Shown: positions 1 through 13,058 of the stretch, one piece after another | Numbering within the stretch: position 1 is the first letter of the stretch | How the letters are laid out: each line of letters opens with the position of its first letter | NCBI RefSeq assembly: GCF_040958695.1 | Contig: NZ_CP162599.1 | Location: 96,001 to 160,000, forward strand | Direction of reading: 5' to 3' | From: Ornithinibacillus sp. 4-3 | GTDB lineage: Bacteria; Bacillota; Bacilli; Bacillales; Amphibacillaceae | DNA length: 64,000 bases | The notes under the pieces: model-generated | What the model saw: only the letters and a program-made list of their open reading frames with translations | What the model was told of the DNA's origin: nothing | Databases searched by the model: none | Made by a program: the position numbers and the translations under genes

Positions 1-2681
<2,681 letters not shown>

Positions 2682-2795
2682 ACACATTTCGGTTGTCACA
2701 CGTTACGATGCACTCTTATTTAGTTTTTAGGGTACAAAACCTAAAAAAATATGGAAATTCTTTTGAAGCAGAAAAGAATGACCAACAGAAGTTGG

Positions 2796-2912
2796 TCTGG
2801 TAGTAATAGCAGAGAGGTCACACCTGTTCCCATGCCGAACACAGCAGTTAAGCTCTCTAGCGCCGATGGTAGTTAGGGGTTACCCCCTTGTGAGAGTAGG
2901 ACGCTGCCAGGC
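2796..2912 (+). rRNA. rrf: 5S ribosomal RNA
   Basis: This 117-nt gene has the Bacillus 5S hallmarks: the 5' TCTGGT strand pairs with the 3' GCCAGGC strand, and inside lie the conserved CCATGCCGAACAC and GAGAGTAGGACG blocks. It is the last gene of the rRNA operon. No tRNA cluster follows it, and an intrinsic terminator begins 7 nt downstream. Confidence 0.96.
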
Positions 2913-2919
2913 CATATTA

Positions 2920-2957
2920 AAAACTTGTTAGGTATATTTTACTTAACAAGTTTTTTT
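2920..2957 (+). terminator. rRNA operon intrinsic terminator
   Basis: A perfect 11-bp stem (AAAACTTGTTA with TAACAAGTTTT) is closed by a 13-nt loop and runs into a T tract at 2951-2957. It ends the rRNA operon just after 5S. The 300 bases that follow (2958-3262) show no gene. Confidence 0.9.
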
Positions 2958-3262
2958 GTTGTTTATAAATTTTATTTAAATTATCCTCTTTAAAATAATT
3001 ACAATTCCAATGTTTATTATGTTTTATAGAATATATTGTTCCCCTATTTTAGCAGTATAAAAGGACATTATATAAAAAATAAATGGGTAGTAGATAGTTA
3101 GAGAAAAATGAATACCTTATATTTAGCTGATTGTATTGCTAAGGGATTATTTCGCTTTTGAAAAAGGTTCATTTCACCTATTTTCGTCGCTCAGTTCCCA
3201 GGTGTTATAAACATCAAAGGTTAAAACACAGAAAGATTGTTTATAATATTTAGTCATGATGG

Positions 3263-3317
3263 TTGCAAATAAAAGTCAAAATAACGTATAATAAAGTCAA
3301 ATATAGTCAAAGTCAAA
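3263..3317 (+). promoter_or_regulatory. SigA promoter and CtsR operator of the clpC operon
   Basis: A TTGCAA box (3263-3268) lies 18 nt before TATAAT (3287-3292). Immediately downstream are the CtsR heptads AGTCAAA (3295-3301) and AGTCAAA (3305-3311) separated by 3 nt, which is the known tandem CtsR geometry, followed by a third GTCAAA (3312-3317). A further single heptad lies at 3274-3280 in the promoter spacer. Bound CtsR would cover the transcription start, so the operon is expected to be autorepressed and induced by heat or protein damage. Confidence 0.9.
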
Positions 3318-3378
3318 AGAGTTTCATATATGGGCATTGGCTATAAAATGGTAATGTTATTTCAAGAGGTGATATTTT

Positions 3379-3846
3379 ATGAGTAATATTACAGATATTA
3401 TTGAGCGCTACTTAAAACAGATATTACAGACACAAGGGAAAAACATGATTGAGATTAAAAGAAGCGAAATTGCAGACCAATTTCAATGTGTCCCTTCGCA
3501 GATTAATTATGTTATTAAAACACGCTTCACGTTAGAAAAGGGTTATATCATTGAAAGTAAACGTGGTGGAGGAGGATATATTCGCATTTTCCGTATTGAA
3601 CACCAAGATGAATCAGAATTAATTGATGAATTAATTAGTATGATTAATCCAACAGTTTCACAACAAACAGCGATAAATGTTGTAGAACGGTTATTTGAAA
3701 AAGAAATTATTACAAAACGAGAAGCTAAAATTATTTTAAGTGCAATGGATCGAACAGCTATAGCGATTGATTTACCATATCGTGATGAAGTAAGAGCTAG
3801 AATATTAACTGCTATTCTTACTTCATTGAAGTTTAATGATAGGTGA
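3379..3846 (+). CDS. ctsR: CtsR, class III stress gene repressor
   Basis: CtsR is a dimeric winged-helix repressor of the clp genes in low-GC Gram-positives. The 155-aa length is normal. The N-terminal DNA-binding domain covers about residues 1-70 and contains the glycine-rich heat-sensing wing, with Arg62 followed by four glycines (63-66). Arg62 is the position known in Bacillus as the McsB phospho-arginine target. The C-terminal half is the helical dimerisation domain. It is first gene of the ctsR-mcsA-mcsB-clpC operon, 12 nt before mcsA, and is preceded by its own operator, so autoregulation is expected. The ATG at 3379 follows an AGAGGTGAT ribosome binding site. Confidence 0.97.
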   Translation: MSNITDIIERYLKQILQTQGKNMIEIKRSEIADQFQCVPSQINYVIKTRFTLEKGYIIESKRGGGGYIRIFRIEHQDESELIDELISMINPTVSQQTAINVVERLFEKEIITKREAKIILSAMDRTAIAIDLPYRDEVRARILTAILTSLKFNDR

Positions 3847-3858
3847 GGAGGGAATGAA

Positions 3859-4401
3859 ATGGAATGTCAAGAATGCCATAAACGACCTGCTACCGTTCGC
3901 TTTACACAGGTCATAAATGGTACAAAGAAAGAAGTGCATATTTGTGAAGTATGTGCCAAGGAAAAAGGTTATATAACACATAGCGATGATGCATATTCTC
4001 TCCATGACTTATTAGCTGGATTATTCAATTTTGATTCCTCACCATTTAAGAAACAGGAATCAACATTCCATGATGTTGATGAAATGGAATGTCCGAAATG
4101 TAAAACAACATTTGCAGAATTTAAACGGACAGGTAAGTTTGGTTGTGCAACATGTTATGAGACGTTTGCTCCTCGTCTAGATTCTATTTTTCGCCGAGTG
4201 CATAGTGGTAATACAAAACATGATGGGAAAATACCTAGACGTAAGGGCGGAGATTTGCATGTGAAAAAACAAATCGAAGTGTATAAATTGCAAATGCAGG
4301 ATTTAATTGAAAAGGAAGCTTTTGAAGAAGCTGCTAAGATAAGAGATAAAATTAAAGAATTAAAGACAGCATACATTAAGAAAGATGGTGATCAATCATG
4401 A
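3859..4401 (+). CDS. mcsA: McsA, zinc-finger activator of the McsB arginine kinase
   Basis: McsA binds and activates McsB, the kinase that marks damaged proteins and CtsR for ClpCP degradation. The 180-aa protein has an N-terminal Cys-x2-Cys pair at residues 3 and 6 and another at 29 and 32. A second pair of Cys-x2-Cys motifs sits in the middle (ECPKCK and GCATCY), so two zinc sites are likely. The C-terminal 40 residues form a UvrB/UvrC-type UVR coiled-coil motif. It sits 12 nt after ctsR with a GAGGAGGG ribosome binding site, and its stop overlaps the mcsB start by 4 nt (ATGA), which implies translational coupling. Confidence 0.95.
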   Translation: MECQECHKRPATVRFTQVINGTKKEVHICEVCAKEKGYITHSDDAYSLHDLLAGLFNFDSSPFKKQESTFHDVDEMECPKCKTTFAEFKRTGKFGCATCYETFAPRLDSIFRRVHSGNTKHDGKIPRRKGGDLHVKKQIEVYKLQMQDLIEKEAFEEAAKIRDKIKELKTAYIKKDGDQS

Positions 4402-5462
4402 GTTTAAAAGACTTTATGAATGAAGCCATTAGTCCGTGGATGCGTGAATCAGGTCCAGATAGTGATATTGTCTTAAGTAGTCGTATTCGTTTAGCACGTA
4501 ATTTTGCACAGGAAACTTTTCCACTTGCTGCAAATCAGGGAGAACTAGCTCAAGTATGCAATTTTTTTGAAAATGAATTCGCAATGACATCCCTTGATGA
4601 ATACGAAGATTTTCAATTTATTTCTATACAGGACTTAACAACAATTGAACGACAAGTGCTTGTAGAGAAACATTTAATTAGTCCGCATTTGGCAAAGCAG
4701 TCAAATGCCGCAGCTATATTAATTTCGAAGAATGAGCAAGTCTCTATTATGATTAATGAAGAGGATCATATTCGCATCCAGCTATATTTCCCAGGATTAC
4801 AGGTGAAAAAAGCGCTAGATGAGGCTTTTAAAATAGATGATTGGTTGGAAGAGAAGATTGATTATGCTTTTGATGAGGAAAAAGGATATTTAACAAGTTG
4901 CCCAACAAATGTTGGAACTGGCTTGCGTGCGTCGGTAATGATGCATCTTCCTGCTTTGATGTTAACAAAACAACTAAACCGAATGATTCCAACGATTAAT
5001 CAGCTAGGCTTTGTTGTTCGTGGTATCTATGGTGAAGGTAGTGGGGCAGTTGGCAATATATTTCAAATCTCTAACCAAATTACATTAGGTAAATCAGAAG
5101 AAGATATTGTAGAAGATTTACAAAGCATCGTTACACAATTGATTGAGCATGAAAGAAGAGCACGAAAAGTATTAGTGGAGCAATCAACGGTTAGCTTAGA
5201 AGATAGAATTTTTCGCTCTTATGGGACATTAGAACATAGTCGTGTTATTGAATCAAAAGAGGCTGCATCTTGTTTATCAAATGTTCGCCTAGGAATTGAT
5301 TTAGGAATGATTAATGAGATTCCAAGAAATATTTTGCACGAATTAACAGTACTGACTCAACCAGCGTTTTTACAGCAATATGCGAAAAGAATTTTAAGTG
5401 CAAATGAGCGAGATATATTACGTGCAACGCTTATTCGTGAGCGATTGCAATTGGAGAAATAA
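4398..5462 (+). CDS. mcsB: McsB, protein arginine kinase
   Basis: This 354-aa phosphagen-kinase-fold enzyme phosphorylates arginine side chains of proteins, tagging them for ClpC-ClpP. The nucleotide-binding SSRIRLARN motif is at residues 27-35. The C-terminal RDILRA motif (338-343) matches the RDxxRA phospho-arginine sensor described for McsB. Unlike metabolic creatine/arginine kinases there is no free-guanidino substrate loop. Its start overlaps mcsA by 4 nt, and clpC follows after 23 nt, so the kinase, its activator and the unfoldase that reads the mark are made together. Confidence 0.97.
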   Translation: MSLKDFMNEAISPWMRESGPDSDIVLSSRIRLARNFAQETFPLAANQGELAQVCNFFENEFAMTSLDEYEDFQFISIQDLTTIERQVLVEKHLISPHLAKQSNAAAILISKNEQVSIMINEEDHIRIQLYFPGLQVKKALDEAFKIDDWLEEKIDYAFDEEKGYLTSCPTNVGTGLRASVMMHLPALMLTKQLNRMIPTINQLGFVVRGIYGEGSGAVGNIFQISNQITLGKSEEDIVEDLQSIVTQLIEHERRARKVLVEQSTVSLEDRIFRSYGTLEHSRVIESKEAASCLSNVRLGIDLGMINEIPRNILHELTVLTQPAFLQQYAKRILSANERDILRATLIRERLQLEK

Positions 5463-5485
5463 GGTAAAGATAGGAGGAATTATAT

Positions 5486-7912
5486 ATGATGTTTGGGCGC
5501 TTTACAGAAAGAGCACAAAAGGTGTTGGCATTATCCCAGGAGGAAGCAATTCGTCTCAATCATAATAATATTGGAACTGAACATATTTTATTAGGCCTGA
5601 TTCGTGAGGGAGATGGAATTGCAGCAAAGGGTTTACAGGCATTAGGGTTAGAAACAGAAAAAATTCAAGAAGAAGTAGAAAAACTAATTGGTGTAGGCAA
5701 TCAACCAATGCAGACGATTCATTATACACCACGTGCTAAAAAGGTTGTAGAATTATCCCAAGATGAAGCGCGTAAGCTTGGTCACTCCTATGTAGGTACA
5801 GAGCATATTTTGCTTGGTCTTATTCGTGAAGGTGAGGGTGTCGCTGCACGTGTGTTAAATAACCTTGGAATTAGCTTAAATAAGGCCCGTCAGCAAGTGT
5901 TACAGTTATTAGGTACAAATGAGTCGCAAGCTGCTAAACATGGCCGCAATCAAGCTTCTAGTGCAAGTACACCGACATTGGATTCTTTAGCGAAGGATTT
6001 AACAGCGAGTGTAAGTGAAGGAAAGATTGATCCAGTTATTGGTCGTGATATAGAAATTCAACGTGTTATCCAAGTATTAAGTCGTCGTACGAAAAATAAT
6101 CCAGTATTAATAGGGGAGCCAGGAGTAGGGAAAACAGCGATTGCTGAAGGATTGGCTCAACAAATTGTAAATAATGAGGTTCCAGAAATCTTACGTGAAA
6201 AGCGTGTAATGGTTTTAGACATGGGGACAGTAGTAGCTGGTACGAAATATCGTGGTGAATTTGAAGACCGTTTAAAAAAGGTCATGGATGAAATTCGTCA
6301 GGCGGATAATGTTATTTTATTTATTGATGAATTACACACTTTAATTGGTGCTGGTGGCGCAGAGGGTGCTATTGATGCATCAAATATTTTAAAACCATCC
6401 TTATCTCGTGGTGAACTTCAATGTATTGGAGCAACGACATTAGATGAATATCGTAAATATATTGAAAAAGATGCTGCACTAGAGCGTCGTTTTCAGCCAA
6501 TTCAAGTAGATGAGCCTACTGCTGAAGAGGCAGTTCAAATTTTACATGGTTTACGTGATCGTTATGAGGCACATCATCGTGTGACTATTACTGACGAGGC
6601 GATTGAAGCAGCTGTGAGCTTATCTAATCGTTATATTTCTGATCGTTTTTTACCGGATAAGGCAATTGACTTAATTGACGAAGCAGGATCTAAGGTTCGT
6701 TTGCAATCTTACACTATTCCACCTAATTTAAAAGAGCTAGAAGAACAATTAGAGGAAGTTCGTAAGGAAAAGGATGCAGCGGTGCAAAGCCAAGAGTTTG
6801 AAAAAGCAGCATCTCTTCGTGATTCTGAGCAAAAATTACGTGATGAATTAGATAAGATGAAGAATAAATGGCAAGAAACGCAAGGGCAAGAGGACGCAGA
6901 GGTAACAGTAGATGATATTGCCGCTGTCGTTTCCATCTGGACAGGAATTCCTGTATCGAAAATGACAAAAGGTGAATCTGTAGAACTACTGAATTTAGAG
7001 AAAACACTTCATGATCGCATTATTGGTCAGGAAGAAGCAGTCACAGCAGTAGCAAAAGCGATTCGTCGTGCTCGTGCAGGCCTAAAAGATCCAAAACGTC
7101 CTATCGGTTCATTTATCTTCTTAGGTCCAACAGGAGTTGGTAAAACAGAGCTTGCTAGAACGTTGGCAGAAGCTATGTTTGGTGAAGAAGATGCGATGAT
7201 TCGTATTGATATGTCTGAATATATGGAGAAGCATTCTACCTCTCGTCTTGTGGGATCTCCTCCAGGCTATGTTGGTTATGAAGAAGGCGGTCAGTTAACG
7301 GAAAAGGTAAGAAGGAAACCGTATTCTGTCATTCTTCTAGATGAAGTGGAAAAGGCACATCCAGAAGTATTCAATATTTTATTACAAGTATTAGAAGATG
7401 GACGTTTAACAGACTCCAAAGGAAGAGTAGTTGATTTCCGTAATACAGTTATTATCATGACTTCAAATGTCGGTGCAAGTGAATTGAAGCGTAATAAGTA
7501 TGTTGGCTTTAACCTTGGCGAAGAAGGCCGAGAGCATACGGATATGAAGAAGAAAGTAATGAATGAAATGAAAAAGGTGTTTCGTCCGGAGTTTTTAAAC
7601 CGTATTGACGAAACAATTGTTTTCCATTCTTTAGAGAAGAAGCATATGAAAGAGATTGTTGTGCTTATGGTTGCGGAATTGAAGAAGCGCTTAAATGAAT
7701 TAGATATTGATTTTTCTATCACAGATAAAGCGATAGAAAAGATTGCTTCTGAAGGCTTTGATCCAGAATATGGTGCTAGACCATTACGTCGCTCGATTCA
7801 GAAGAATGTAGAAGATCTATTATCTGAAGAATTGTTGAAAGGTACGTTTACAAAAGGACAAAAGGCTAAAATTGGTTTAAATAGCAAGGGAGACTTTATT
7901 GTTTTATCATAA
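5486..7912 (+). CDS. clpC: ClpC, AAA+ unfoldase of the ClpCP protease
   Basis: ClpC is an HSP100 hexamer that unfolds substrates, including phospho-arginine-marked ones, for ClpP. The 808-aa protein has two N-terminal Clp-N repeats (about 1-150, the phospho-arginine docking domain), AAA1 with Walker A GEPGVGKT at 210-217, a middle UVR/coiled-coil insertion near 420-470 ([12 protein letters not shown]), and AAA2 with Walker A GPTGVGKT at 547-554. Domain content and length are standard. It is the last gene of the CtsR operon, with an AGGAGG ribosome binding site 9 nt before the first of two adjacent ATGs. A terminator-like repeat element starts 9 nt downstream. Confidence 0.98.
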   Translation: MMFGRFTERAQKVLALSQEEAIRLNHNNIGTEHILLGLIREGDGIAAKGLQALGLETEKIQEEVEKLIGVGNQPMQTIHYTPRAKKVVELSQDEARKLGHSYVGTEHILLGLIREGEGVAARVLNNLGISLNKARQQVLQLLGTNESQAAKHGRNQASSASTPTLDSLAKDLTASVSEGKIDPVIGRDIEIQRVIQVLSRRTKNNPVLIGEPGVGKTAIAEGLAQQIVNNEVPEILREKRVMVLDMGTVVAGTKYRGEFEDRLKKVMDEIRQADNVILFIDELHTLIGAGGAEGAIDASNILKPSLSRGELQCIGATTLDEYRKYIEKDAALERRFQPIQVDEPTAEEAVQILHGLRDRYEAHHRVTITDEAIEAAVSLSNRYISDRFLPDKAIDLIDEAGSKVRLQSYTIPPNLKELEEQLEEVRKEKDAAVQSQEFEKAASLRDSEQKLRDELDKMKNKWQETQGQEDAEVTVDDIAAVVSIWTGIPVSKMTKGESVELLNLEKTLHDRIIGQEEAVTAVAKAIRRARAGLKDPKRPIGSFIFLGPTGVGKTELARTLAEAMFGEEDAMIRIDMSEYMEKHSTSRLVGSPPGYVGYEEGGQLTEKVRRKPYSVILLDEVEKAHPEVFNILLQVLEDGRLTDSKGRVVDFRNTVIIMTSNVGASELKRNKYVGFNLGEEGREHTDMKKKVMNEMKKVFRPEFLNRIDETIVFHSLEKKHMKEIVVLMVAELKKRLNELDIDFSITDKAIEKIASEGFDPEYGARPLRRSIQKNVEDLLSEELLKGTFTKGQKAKIGLNSKGDFIVLS

Positions 7913-7920
7913 AAGTCAAA

Positions 7921-8270
7921 GAGACTGGGACAAAAGGAAAAACTAAGCTTGAAATCCGAACAGTATTCAAATGAAGCGTAGGAAAAATACGTAGACTCCT
8001 CGTCGGCTAAAGTCGGTCACGTCCTGTGACCAACGCCGACACTAGGACATCGTGTCCGTCGTGGGAGAAAGGCCTAGGCGAGACCTTGGAGTGCACAGCA
8101 CGAGTCAGACGAGTACGCCACATCACGAGAGCAACGTCTGCATTAGGACGTCCTGTCCGTCGAGGCTCTCCAGCCGCCCATGGAAAGCGAAGTATATTTC
8201 CGAAGCGGGTATTTGCTCAATTTGTTTGGAATTAGCTAAGTAATAAAACCTTTTGTCCCAGCCCCTTTTT
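7921..8270 (+). repeat. Bacillaceae-type intergenic repeat, copy 1
   Basis: This roughly 350-nt non-coding element is bounded by near-perfect inverted termini: GACTGGGACAAAAGG (7923-7937) and its complement (8249-8263). Inside are the blocks GCGTAGGAAAAATACGTAG near 7977 and GGAAAGCGAAGTATATTTCC near 8181. Both recur in a second copy at 57712-57950, and they resemble an intergenic repeat that I recall from many Bacillaceae genomes. It has higher GC than its flanks. Short open frames inside it have no ribosome binding site and are not called. Its outer stem plus T-rich right end may terminate clpC transcription. Confidence 0.75.
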
Positions 8271-8410
8271 AACAAATAAAATTTGCCCTTCTAAAAGAAA
8301 TGTGGCATATTTAAGGAATTTTGCCAAGAAATTGATAGATGGCTGTAACCAAACAACTTATAAAATTTAGTAAAATAGAAGATATATACCGTCAGGAGGA
8401 GAATTTAGGA

Positions 8411-9781
8411 GTGGCCAAGCGAAAAGTGAAGTTTGTTTGTCAGGAATGCGGGTATATTTCACCTAGATGGATGGGAAAGTGTCCTGGCTGTAATCAATGG
8501 AATACATTACATGAAGAAATAGAAGTATCAAGTCGTAGTGGTCATGTTGTAGGTGGTGAAGGATTTAGTAAGCCTGAGAAAATCACAGCAATTGAATCAG
8601 AGAAGGAACCACGAATGGGAACTTCCATGCGCGAATTTAATCGTGTGCTAGGTGGAGGTATTGTTCCAGGCTCCCTTGTATTAATTGGTGGAGACCCGGG
8701 AATCGGGAAATCTACTTTATTACTTCAAGTATCCTCACAAATTGCTGAAAAACAATTGCCTGTGCTATATGTTTCTGGAGAGGAGTCTGTCCAACAGACA
8801 AAATTACGGGCAGATCGTTTACAAGTAGCTTCAAATTCCCTTTATGTAGTTTCTGAAACGAATTTAAATATGATCCGTCAGCATATTGAGTCTTTAAAAC
8901 CCTCCCTTGTTATTATTGATTCGATCCAAACAATATATCGTGAAGAAGTAACAAGTGCACCAGGAAGTGTAACACAAGTACGTGAATGTACGTCTGAATT
9001 AATGAAGCTTGCAAAAAATAATGGGATTCCAATATTTATTGTGGGGCATGTGACAAAGGAAGGAGCAATTGCTGGTCCCAGAATGCTAGAGCATATGGTG
9101 GATGCAGTGCTCTACTTTGAGGGAGAGAGACATCATACATATCGAATTCTACGGAGCGTGAAAAACCGTTTTGGTAGTACGAATGAGATGGGAATCTTCG
9201 AAATGAAAGAGCAGGGACTACGCGAGGTGTTAAATCCGTCAGAAATCTTTTTAGAGGAGCGTTCTCAAGGGACGTCAGGTTCAACCGTAGTTGCTTCGAT
9301 GGAAGGGACAAGACCTGTACTAGTAGAGATTCAAGCGTTAATTTCTCCATCTAGTTTTGGTAATCCGCGCCGAATGGCAACAGGAATTGATAATAACCGT
9401 ATTTCCTTATTAATGGCGGTACTCGAAAAACGTGTTGGATTAATGCTTCAAAACCAAGATGCTTATATCAAAGTAGCAGGTGGTGTGAAATTAGATGAAC
9501 CTGCCATTGATTTAGCCATTGCAATTAGTATCGCCTCGAGCTTCCGTGACCAATCAACAAGACCAGATGATATTTTTATAGGCGAAGTTGGTTTAACTGG
9601 TGAAATTAGAAGGGTTTCTCGTATTGAACAAAGAGTGCAGGAAGCGGCTAAGCTTGGGTTTAAGCGAGTAATATGCTCTCAAAATAATTTAGAAGGGTGG
9701 AGTCCACCAAAAAACATACAAGTAATAGGTGTTAAAACAGTACAAGAAGCATTGAAAATGAGCATGGATTCACAAAAATAA
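8411..9781 (+). CDS. radA: RadA/Sms, DNA repair and branch-migration ATPase
   Basis: RadA is a hexameric RecA-like helicase that drives branch migration during recombinational repair and transformation. The 456-aa protein begins with a zinc finger (Cys10, 13, 24, 27). It then has a Walker A ([10 protein letters not shown]), the RadA-specific KNRFG motif and a C-terminal Lon-like domain. I chose GTG at 8411 because AGGAGGA lies 10 nt upstream and the protein then starts with the family-standard [13 protein letters not shown]. An in-frame ATG at 8339 would add 24 unconserved residues and lacks a ribosome binding site. The usual next gene, disA, is absent. Confidence 0.97.
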   Translation: MAKRKVKFVCQECGYISPRWMGKCPGCNQWNTLHEEIEVSSRSGHVVGGEGFSKPEKITAIESEKEPRMGTSMREFNRVLGGGIVPGSLVLIGGDPGIGKSTLLLQVSSQIAEKQLPVLYVSGEESVQQTKLRADRLQVASNSLYVVSETNLNMIRQHIESLKPSLVIIDSIQTIYREEVTSAPGSVTQVRECTSELMKLAKNNGIPIFIVGHVTKEGAIAGPRMLEHMVDAVLYFEGERHHTYRILRSVKNRFGSTNEMGIFEMKEQGLREVLNPSEIFLEERSQGTSGSTVVASMEGTRPVLVEIQALISPSSFGNPRRMATGIDNNRISLLMAVLEKRVGLMLQNQDAYIKVAGGVKLDEPAIDLAIAISIASSFRDQSTRPDDIFIGEVGLTGEIRRVSRIEQRVQEAAKLGFKRVICSQNNLEGWSPPKNIQVIGVKTVQEALKMSMDSQK

Positions 9782-9836
9782 AAAGAATGAATTTTACTGA
9801 AATACGAATTTTGGATAATTTTGTCGAAAGAGCTCA

Positions 9837-9903
9837 TTGACTTTAGGTATTCAGTATGGTAAAATTTTACCTTTTTGACTGAAAATTTCCACTATGTTAT
9901 GAT
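9837..9903 (+). promoter_or_regulatory. Tandem SigA promoters upstream of yacL
   Basis: Two promoters of the same design stand in tandem: TTGACT (9837-9842), 17 nt, TAAAAT (9860-9865); and TTGACT (9875-9880), 17 nt, TATGAT (9898-9903). The second places its start about 55 nt before the yacL start codon. They occupy the place where disA would lie in the B. subtilis order. Confidence 0.7.
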
Positions 9904-9967
9904 TTATTAGTGAAAGGGGAATGAGATTGAGAAAAAAAGGTAATAATAATGAATGGAGGTGTCAGGC

Positions 9968-11074
9968 ATGTTGAAAAAAATTGTAAGTATATTTTTTATT
10001 ATTAGTGGGTTAACACTAGGTTATTTATATGGTCCAAGACTATTTAGCTTATTAAACATTACTAGCCCAGAGTGGTTAACTTCGCCTTATATTGGCGCAA
10101 TAATTGGTGGACTCATATTTTTTATTATTTCATATTTAATAGCAGATTATATTGTAGGTTTTTTACGCTGGATAGAGGATGGACTGATTAAAGTTCCAGT
10201 AGTGGACTTGTTTTTTGGTAGCTTAGGACTCATTCTTGGTTTAATTATTGCCTATTTAATTAACTTACCAATCCAAGATATTAATATACAATTTGTATCA
10301 CAGGTAATTCCTTTATTTTTAACTATTGTATTAGGTTATTTAGGTTTTCAGGTTGGCTTTAGACGTCGGGAAGAGTTTGCAACATTAATCTATTTAAATC
10401 GTCGAGAAAAAGAGAAGCGCAAGCCTGTATCTGGAGAGAAGAATAAGGAGAAAACTTCTTCATCATCTAAACCAAAAATCTTAGATACAAGTGTTATTAT
10501 TGATGGAAGAATCGCAGATATTTGTCAAACTGGATTTTTAGAAGGTACGATTGTTATTCCGCAATTTGTTTTAGGAGAATTGCAGCATATTGCAGATTCA
10601 TCTGATGTGTTAAAACGTAATCGTGGGCGCCGGGGACTTGATGTCTTAAATCGTATTCAAAAGGAAATTCCGGTAAAAGTAGAAATCTTTGAAGGTGATT
10701 ATGAAGATATTCCAGAAGTAGATAGTAAGTTAATTAAGCTAACAAAGGATTCTGGCGGAATATTAGTGACGAATGATTATAACTTAAATAAAGTAAGTGA
10801 TTTCCAGGGAATACCTGTTCTTAATATTAATGATTTAGCAAATGCTGTGAAGCCAGTAGTGCTTCCTGGAGAAGAGCTTGTTGTACAAGTAATTAAAGAT
10901 GGTAAGGAACAAAAACAAGGAATTGCTTATTTAGATGATGGTACAATGATTGTTGTAGAAGATGGACGAGACTTCATTGGTCAAACGATTGAAGTAGTAA
11001 TTACAAGTGTCCTACAAACTTCTGCTGGACGGATGATCTTCGCAAAACCAAAATCACTTGAAAAAGCATTATAA
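9968..11074 (+). CDS. yacL: YacL, membrane-anchored PIN-TRAM protein (putative RNase)
   Basis: The 368-aa protein has about four N-terminal membrane segments (residues 1-135) and then a basic linker. A PIN-like nuclease domain follows, starting at [16 protein letters not shown] with acidic metal-binding residues. The C-terminal 65 residues form a TRAM domain (GEELVVQVI to the end). The family is conserved in Firmicutes beside radA. RNase activity on membrane-proximal RNA is inferred from the fold, and no substrate is known to me. ATG at 9968 is preferred because GGAGGTG lies 7 nt upstream; a candidate ATG at 9953 precedes that site. Expected partners disA (before) and ispD (after) are missing. 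Confidence 0.9.
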   Translation: MLKKIVSIFFIISGLTLGYLYGPRLFSLLNITSPEWLTSPYIGAIIGGLIFFIISYLIADYIVGFLRWIEDGLIKVPVVDLFFGSLGLILGLIIAYLINLPIQDINIQFVSQVIPLFLTIVLGYLGFQVGFRRREEFATLIYLNRREKEKRKPVSGEKNKEKTSSSSKPKILDTSVIIDGRIADICQTGFLEGTIVIPQFVLGELQHIADSSDVLKRNRGRRGLDVLNRIQKEIPVKVEIFEGDYEDIPEVDSKLIKLTKDSGGILVTNDYNLNKVSDFQGIPVLNINDLANAVKPVVLPGEELVVQVIKDGKEQKQGIAYLDDGTMIVVEDGRDFIGQTIEVVITSVLQTSAGRMIFAKPKSLEKAL

Positions 11075-11096
11075 AAAGGGTATAAATTAAAGAGGA

Positions 11097-11224
11097 TAAA
11101 AAAGAGGCAGGGATATAACTGAAGTTGTTCTTGGAAAAGGTTGATGAAGCTTATATGATCAAGTATTGTACAAGCTTCATCACTTTCCCATTATTTTTAA
11201 CTCGTTATTTCCCGGCCTTTTGTT
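11097..11224. repeat. Compound inverted repeat between yacL and gltX
   Basis: An outer imperfect stem (AAAAAGAGGCAGGGATATAAC with a matching right arm at about 11202-11223) encloses a perfect 10-bp inner stem, GATGAAGCTT (11143-11152) with AAGCTTCATC (11172-11181). The right arm ends CGGCCTTTTGT, so the element could act as a terminator for yacL. The outer arms recall those of the larger repeat at 7921-8270 (purine-rich GGGA core paired with TCCC), but the interior is unrelated. Confidence 0.6.
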
Positions 11225-11282
11225 AGTATAAAGATTTCAAAATCTGATCGTAAACCTTTATTTAAAGGGAAGGGGACTAATC

Positions 11283-12755
11283 ATGGGGAACACAGAAGTT
11301 CGCGTACGTTATGCACCAAGTCCGACAGGTTATTTACATATCGGAAATGCACGTACAGCATTATTTAATTATTTATTTGCAAAGCATTTTGATGGGAAAT
11401 TTATTCTTCGTACAGAAGATACAGATTTAAAGCGAAATGTAGAAGGTGGAGAAGAAAGTCAATTTCTCTTTTTGAAATGGTTAGGAATCCAGTGGGATGA
11501 AGGTGCGGATATTTCAGGTAATTATGGTCCGTATCGTCAAACAGAACGCTTAGATATTTATAGAAAGTATTTGGATGAACTTTTAGCTAGAGATCTGGCA
11601 TATGAATGCTTTATGACGGAAGAGGAGCTAGAAGCAGAGCGTGAGGAGCAGCGCGCGAATGGACAAGTACCAAAATATTCTGGTGCACATAGCAATCTAA
11701 CGCCTGAGCAAATTGCTGAATTCCGTGCAGAAGGTAGACAACCAAGCATTCGTATTCGTGTGCCAAAGAATAAAACATATACGTTCCAAGATATCGTACG
11801 AGGAAGAATTTCATTTGATTCTAATGATATTGGGGACTGGGTAATTGTAAAGAAAGATGGTTATCCTACATATAACTTTGCTGTAGCAATTGACGATCAT
11901 TTAATGGAAATTACTCATGTATTACGTGGAGAAGAGCATATTTCAAATACACCAAGACAGATGATGATTTATGATGCATTTGATTGGAAAGCACCACAAT
12001 TTGGACATATGACATTAATTTTAAATGAAGATCGTAAAAAGCTAAGTAAACGTGACCAGCATATCATTCAGTTTATTGAACAATATCGTGATTTAGGTTA
12101 TTTGCCAGAGGCATTATTTAATTTTATTGCTTTACTTGGTTGGTCTCCAGTGGGAGAAGAAGAGATCTTCGATAGAGAAACATTAATTAAAATTTTCGAT
12201 CCAGAACGTCTATCTACTTCTGCAGCGATTTTCGATGTGAAGAAGCTACAATGGATGAATGGTGAATATTTAAAAGCAGCAGACTTACAAACGGTAATTG
12301 ATCTTGCGCTACCACATTTAATTGAAGCAGGCAATTTACCAGCAGATATGGATGAAACACAACGAGCTTGGGCGGAGGAAGTTATTTCACTTTATAAAGA
12401 GCAGTTATCATACGGAGCAGAGATCGTTGAATTAACAGAGCTTTTCTTTAAAGAGGAAATTAACTATGATGAAGCGGCTCAGGCTGTATTACAAGAAGAA
12501 CAGGTGCTTGAAGTATTACAAGTACTTACAGATAAGTTAATCCATTTAGACGAATTTACAGCTGCTAATATTAAAGATCAAATAAAAGCTACACAAAAAG
12601 AAACAACACATCGTGGTAGAAAATTATTTATGCCAATTCGTGTAGCGACTACTGGCCAAACAAATGGACCGGAGTTACCAAAGGCTATTGAATTATTAGG
12701 AAAAGAAGTTATCCTAAAGCGTCTAGATACAGTATTAAAAAATTTAGAAGCTTAA
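11283..12755 (+). CDS. gltX: Glutamyl-tRNA synthetase
   Basis: This class I synthetase charges tRNA-Glu and, in most Bacillales that lack GlnRS, also misacylates tRNA-Gln for GatCAB. It has 490 aa, the usual length. The signature HIGN (in [13 protein letters not shown]) lies near residue 19, and the KLSKR form of the KMSKS loop is in the middle. The anticodon-binding helical domain forms the C-terminal third. The ATG follows AAGGGGAC. Upstream there is only 208 nt of repeat-bearing DNA, where ispD and ispF are usually found. The T-box and cysE follow. Confidence 0.97.
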   Translation: MGNTEVRVRYAPSPTGYLHIGNARTALFNYLFAKHFDGKFILRTEDTDLKRNVEGGEESQFLFLKWLGIQWDEGADISGNYGPYRQTERLDIYRKYLDELLARDLAYECFMTEEELEAEREEQRANGQVPKYSGAHSNLTPEQIAEFRAEGRQPSIRIRVPKNKTYTFQDIVRGRISFDSNDIGDWVIVKKDGYPTYNFAVAIDDHLMEITHVLRGEEHISNTPRQMMIYDAFDWKAPQFGHMTLILNEDRKKLSKRDQHIIQFIEQYRDLGYLPEALFNFIALLGWSPVGEEEIFDRETLIKIFDPERLSTSAAIFDVKKLQWMNGEYLKAADLQTVIDLALPHLIEAGNLPADMDETQRAWAEEVISLYKEQLSYGAEIVELTELFFKEEINYDEAAQAVLQEEQVLEVLQVLTDKLIHLDEFTAANIKDQIKATQKETTHRGRKLFMPIRVATTGQTNGPELPKAIELLGKEVILKRLDTVLKNLEA

Positions 12756-12810
12756 TTGATTCACAGGTTATAGAAAATATAATATAGTATAGGTAATATG
12801 ATATTCGTTT

Positions 12811-13029
12811 CTAAGGACAAGTAAAAAGTTTGAACTTATACAGAGAGAATCACATTGGCTGGAAGTGATTTTAAGGGCTGCTTTTGAAATGCACCTTATT
12901 TATAAAACGACGGTATACTCTACCGATAACAAGAGTAAAAAGTCGGGAGAACCTAAGTGTCTCCAATCAGAGTGGAACCGCGCGATATGAGCGTCTCTGT
13001 GTAAAATTTTACACAGAGACGCTTTTTTT
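12811..13029 (+). promoter_or_regulatory. T-box riboswitch (tRNA-Cys) with terminator, upstream of cysE
   Basis: The canonical T-box sequence AGTGGAACCGCG is at 12971-12982. It is followed by a long perfect terminator stem (GCGTCTCTGTGTAAAA with its complement, 12991-13022) and a T run. The specifier region GAAATGCACC contains TGC (12890-12892), a cysteine codon. The bulge TGGA fits the U discriminator of tRNA-Cys. Uncharged tRNA-Cys should stabilise the antiterminator and switch on cysE-cysS. A possible promoter (TTGATT 12756-12761, TATAAT 12778-12783) overlaps the end of gltX. Confidence 0.95.
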
Positions 13030-13058
13030 AAAGCAAAAATAAATAAGAAAGGCTGTAT

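Noticed and set aside
8026..8243. Two overlapping small forward reading frames after clpC
   Set aside because: They lie inside the intergenic repeat, lack ribosome binding sites, and the reading frame is not preserved in the second repeat copy.
7921..8270. Treating the repeat as an insertion sequence or MITE
   Set aside because: There is no transposase and no clear target-site duplication; the inverted ends look more like a transcription-end stem.
8339..8410. Longer RadA start at ATG 8339
   Set aside because: It adds 24 residues unlike any RadA and has no ribosome binding site; the GTG at 8411 has AGGAGGA at good distance.
11075..11282. T-box or other riboswitch before gltX
   Set aside because: No T-box core sequence or specifier loop is present; only an inverted repeat is seen.
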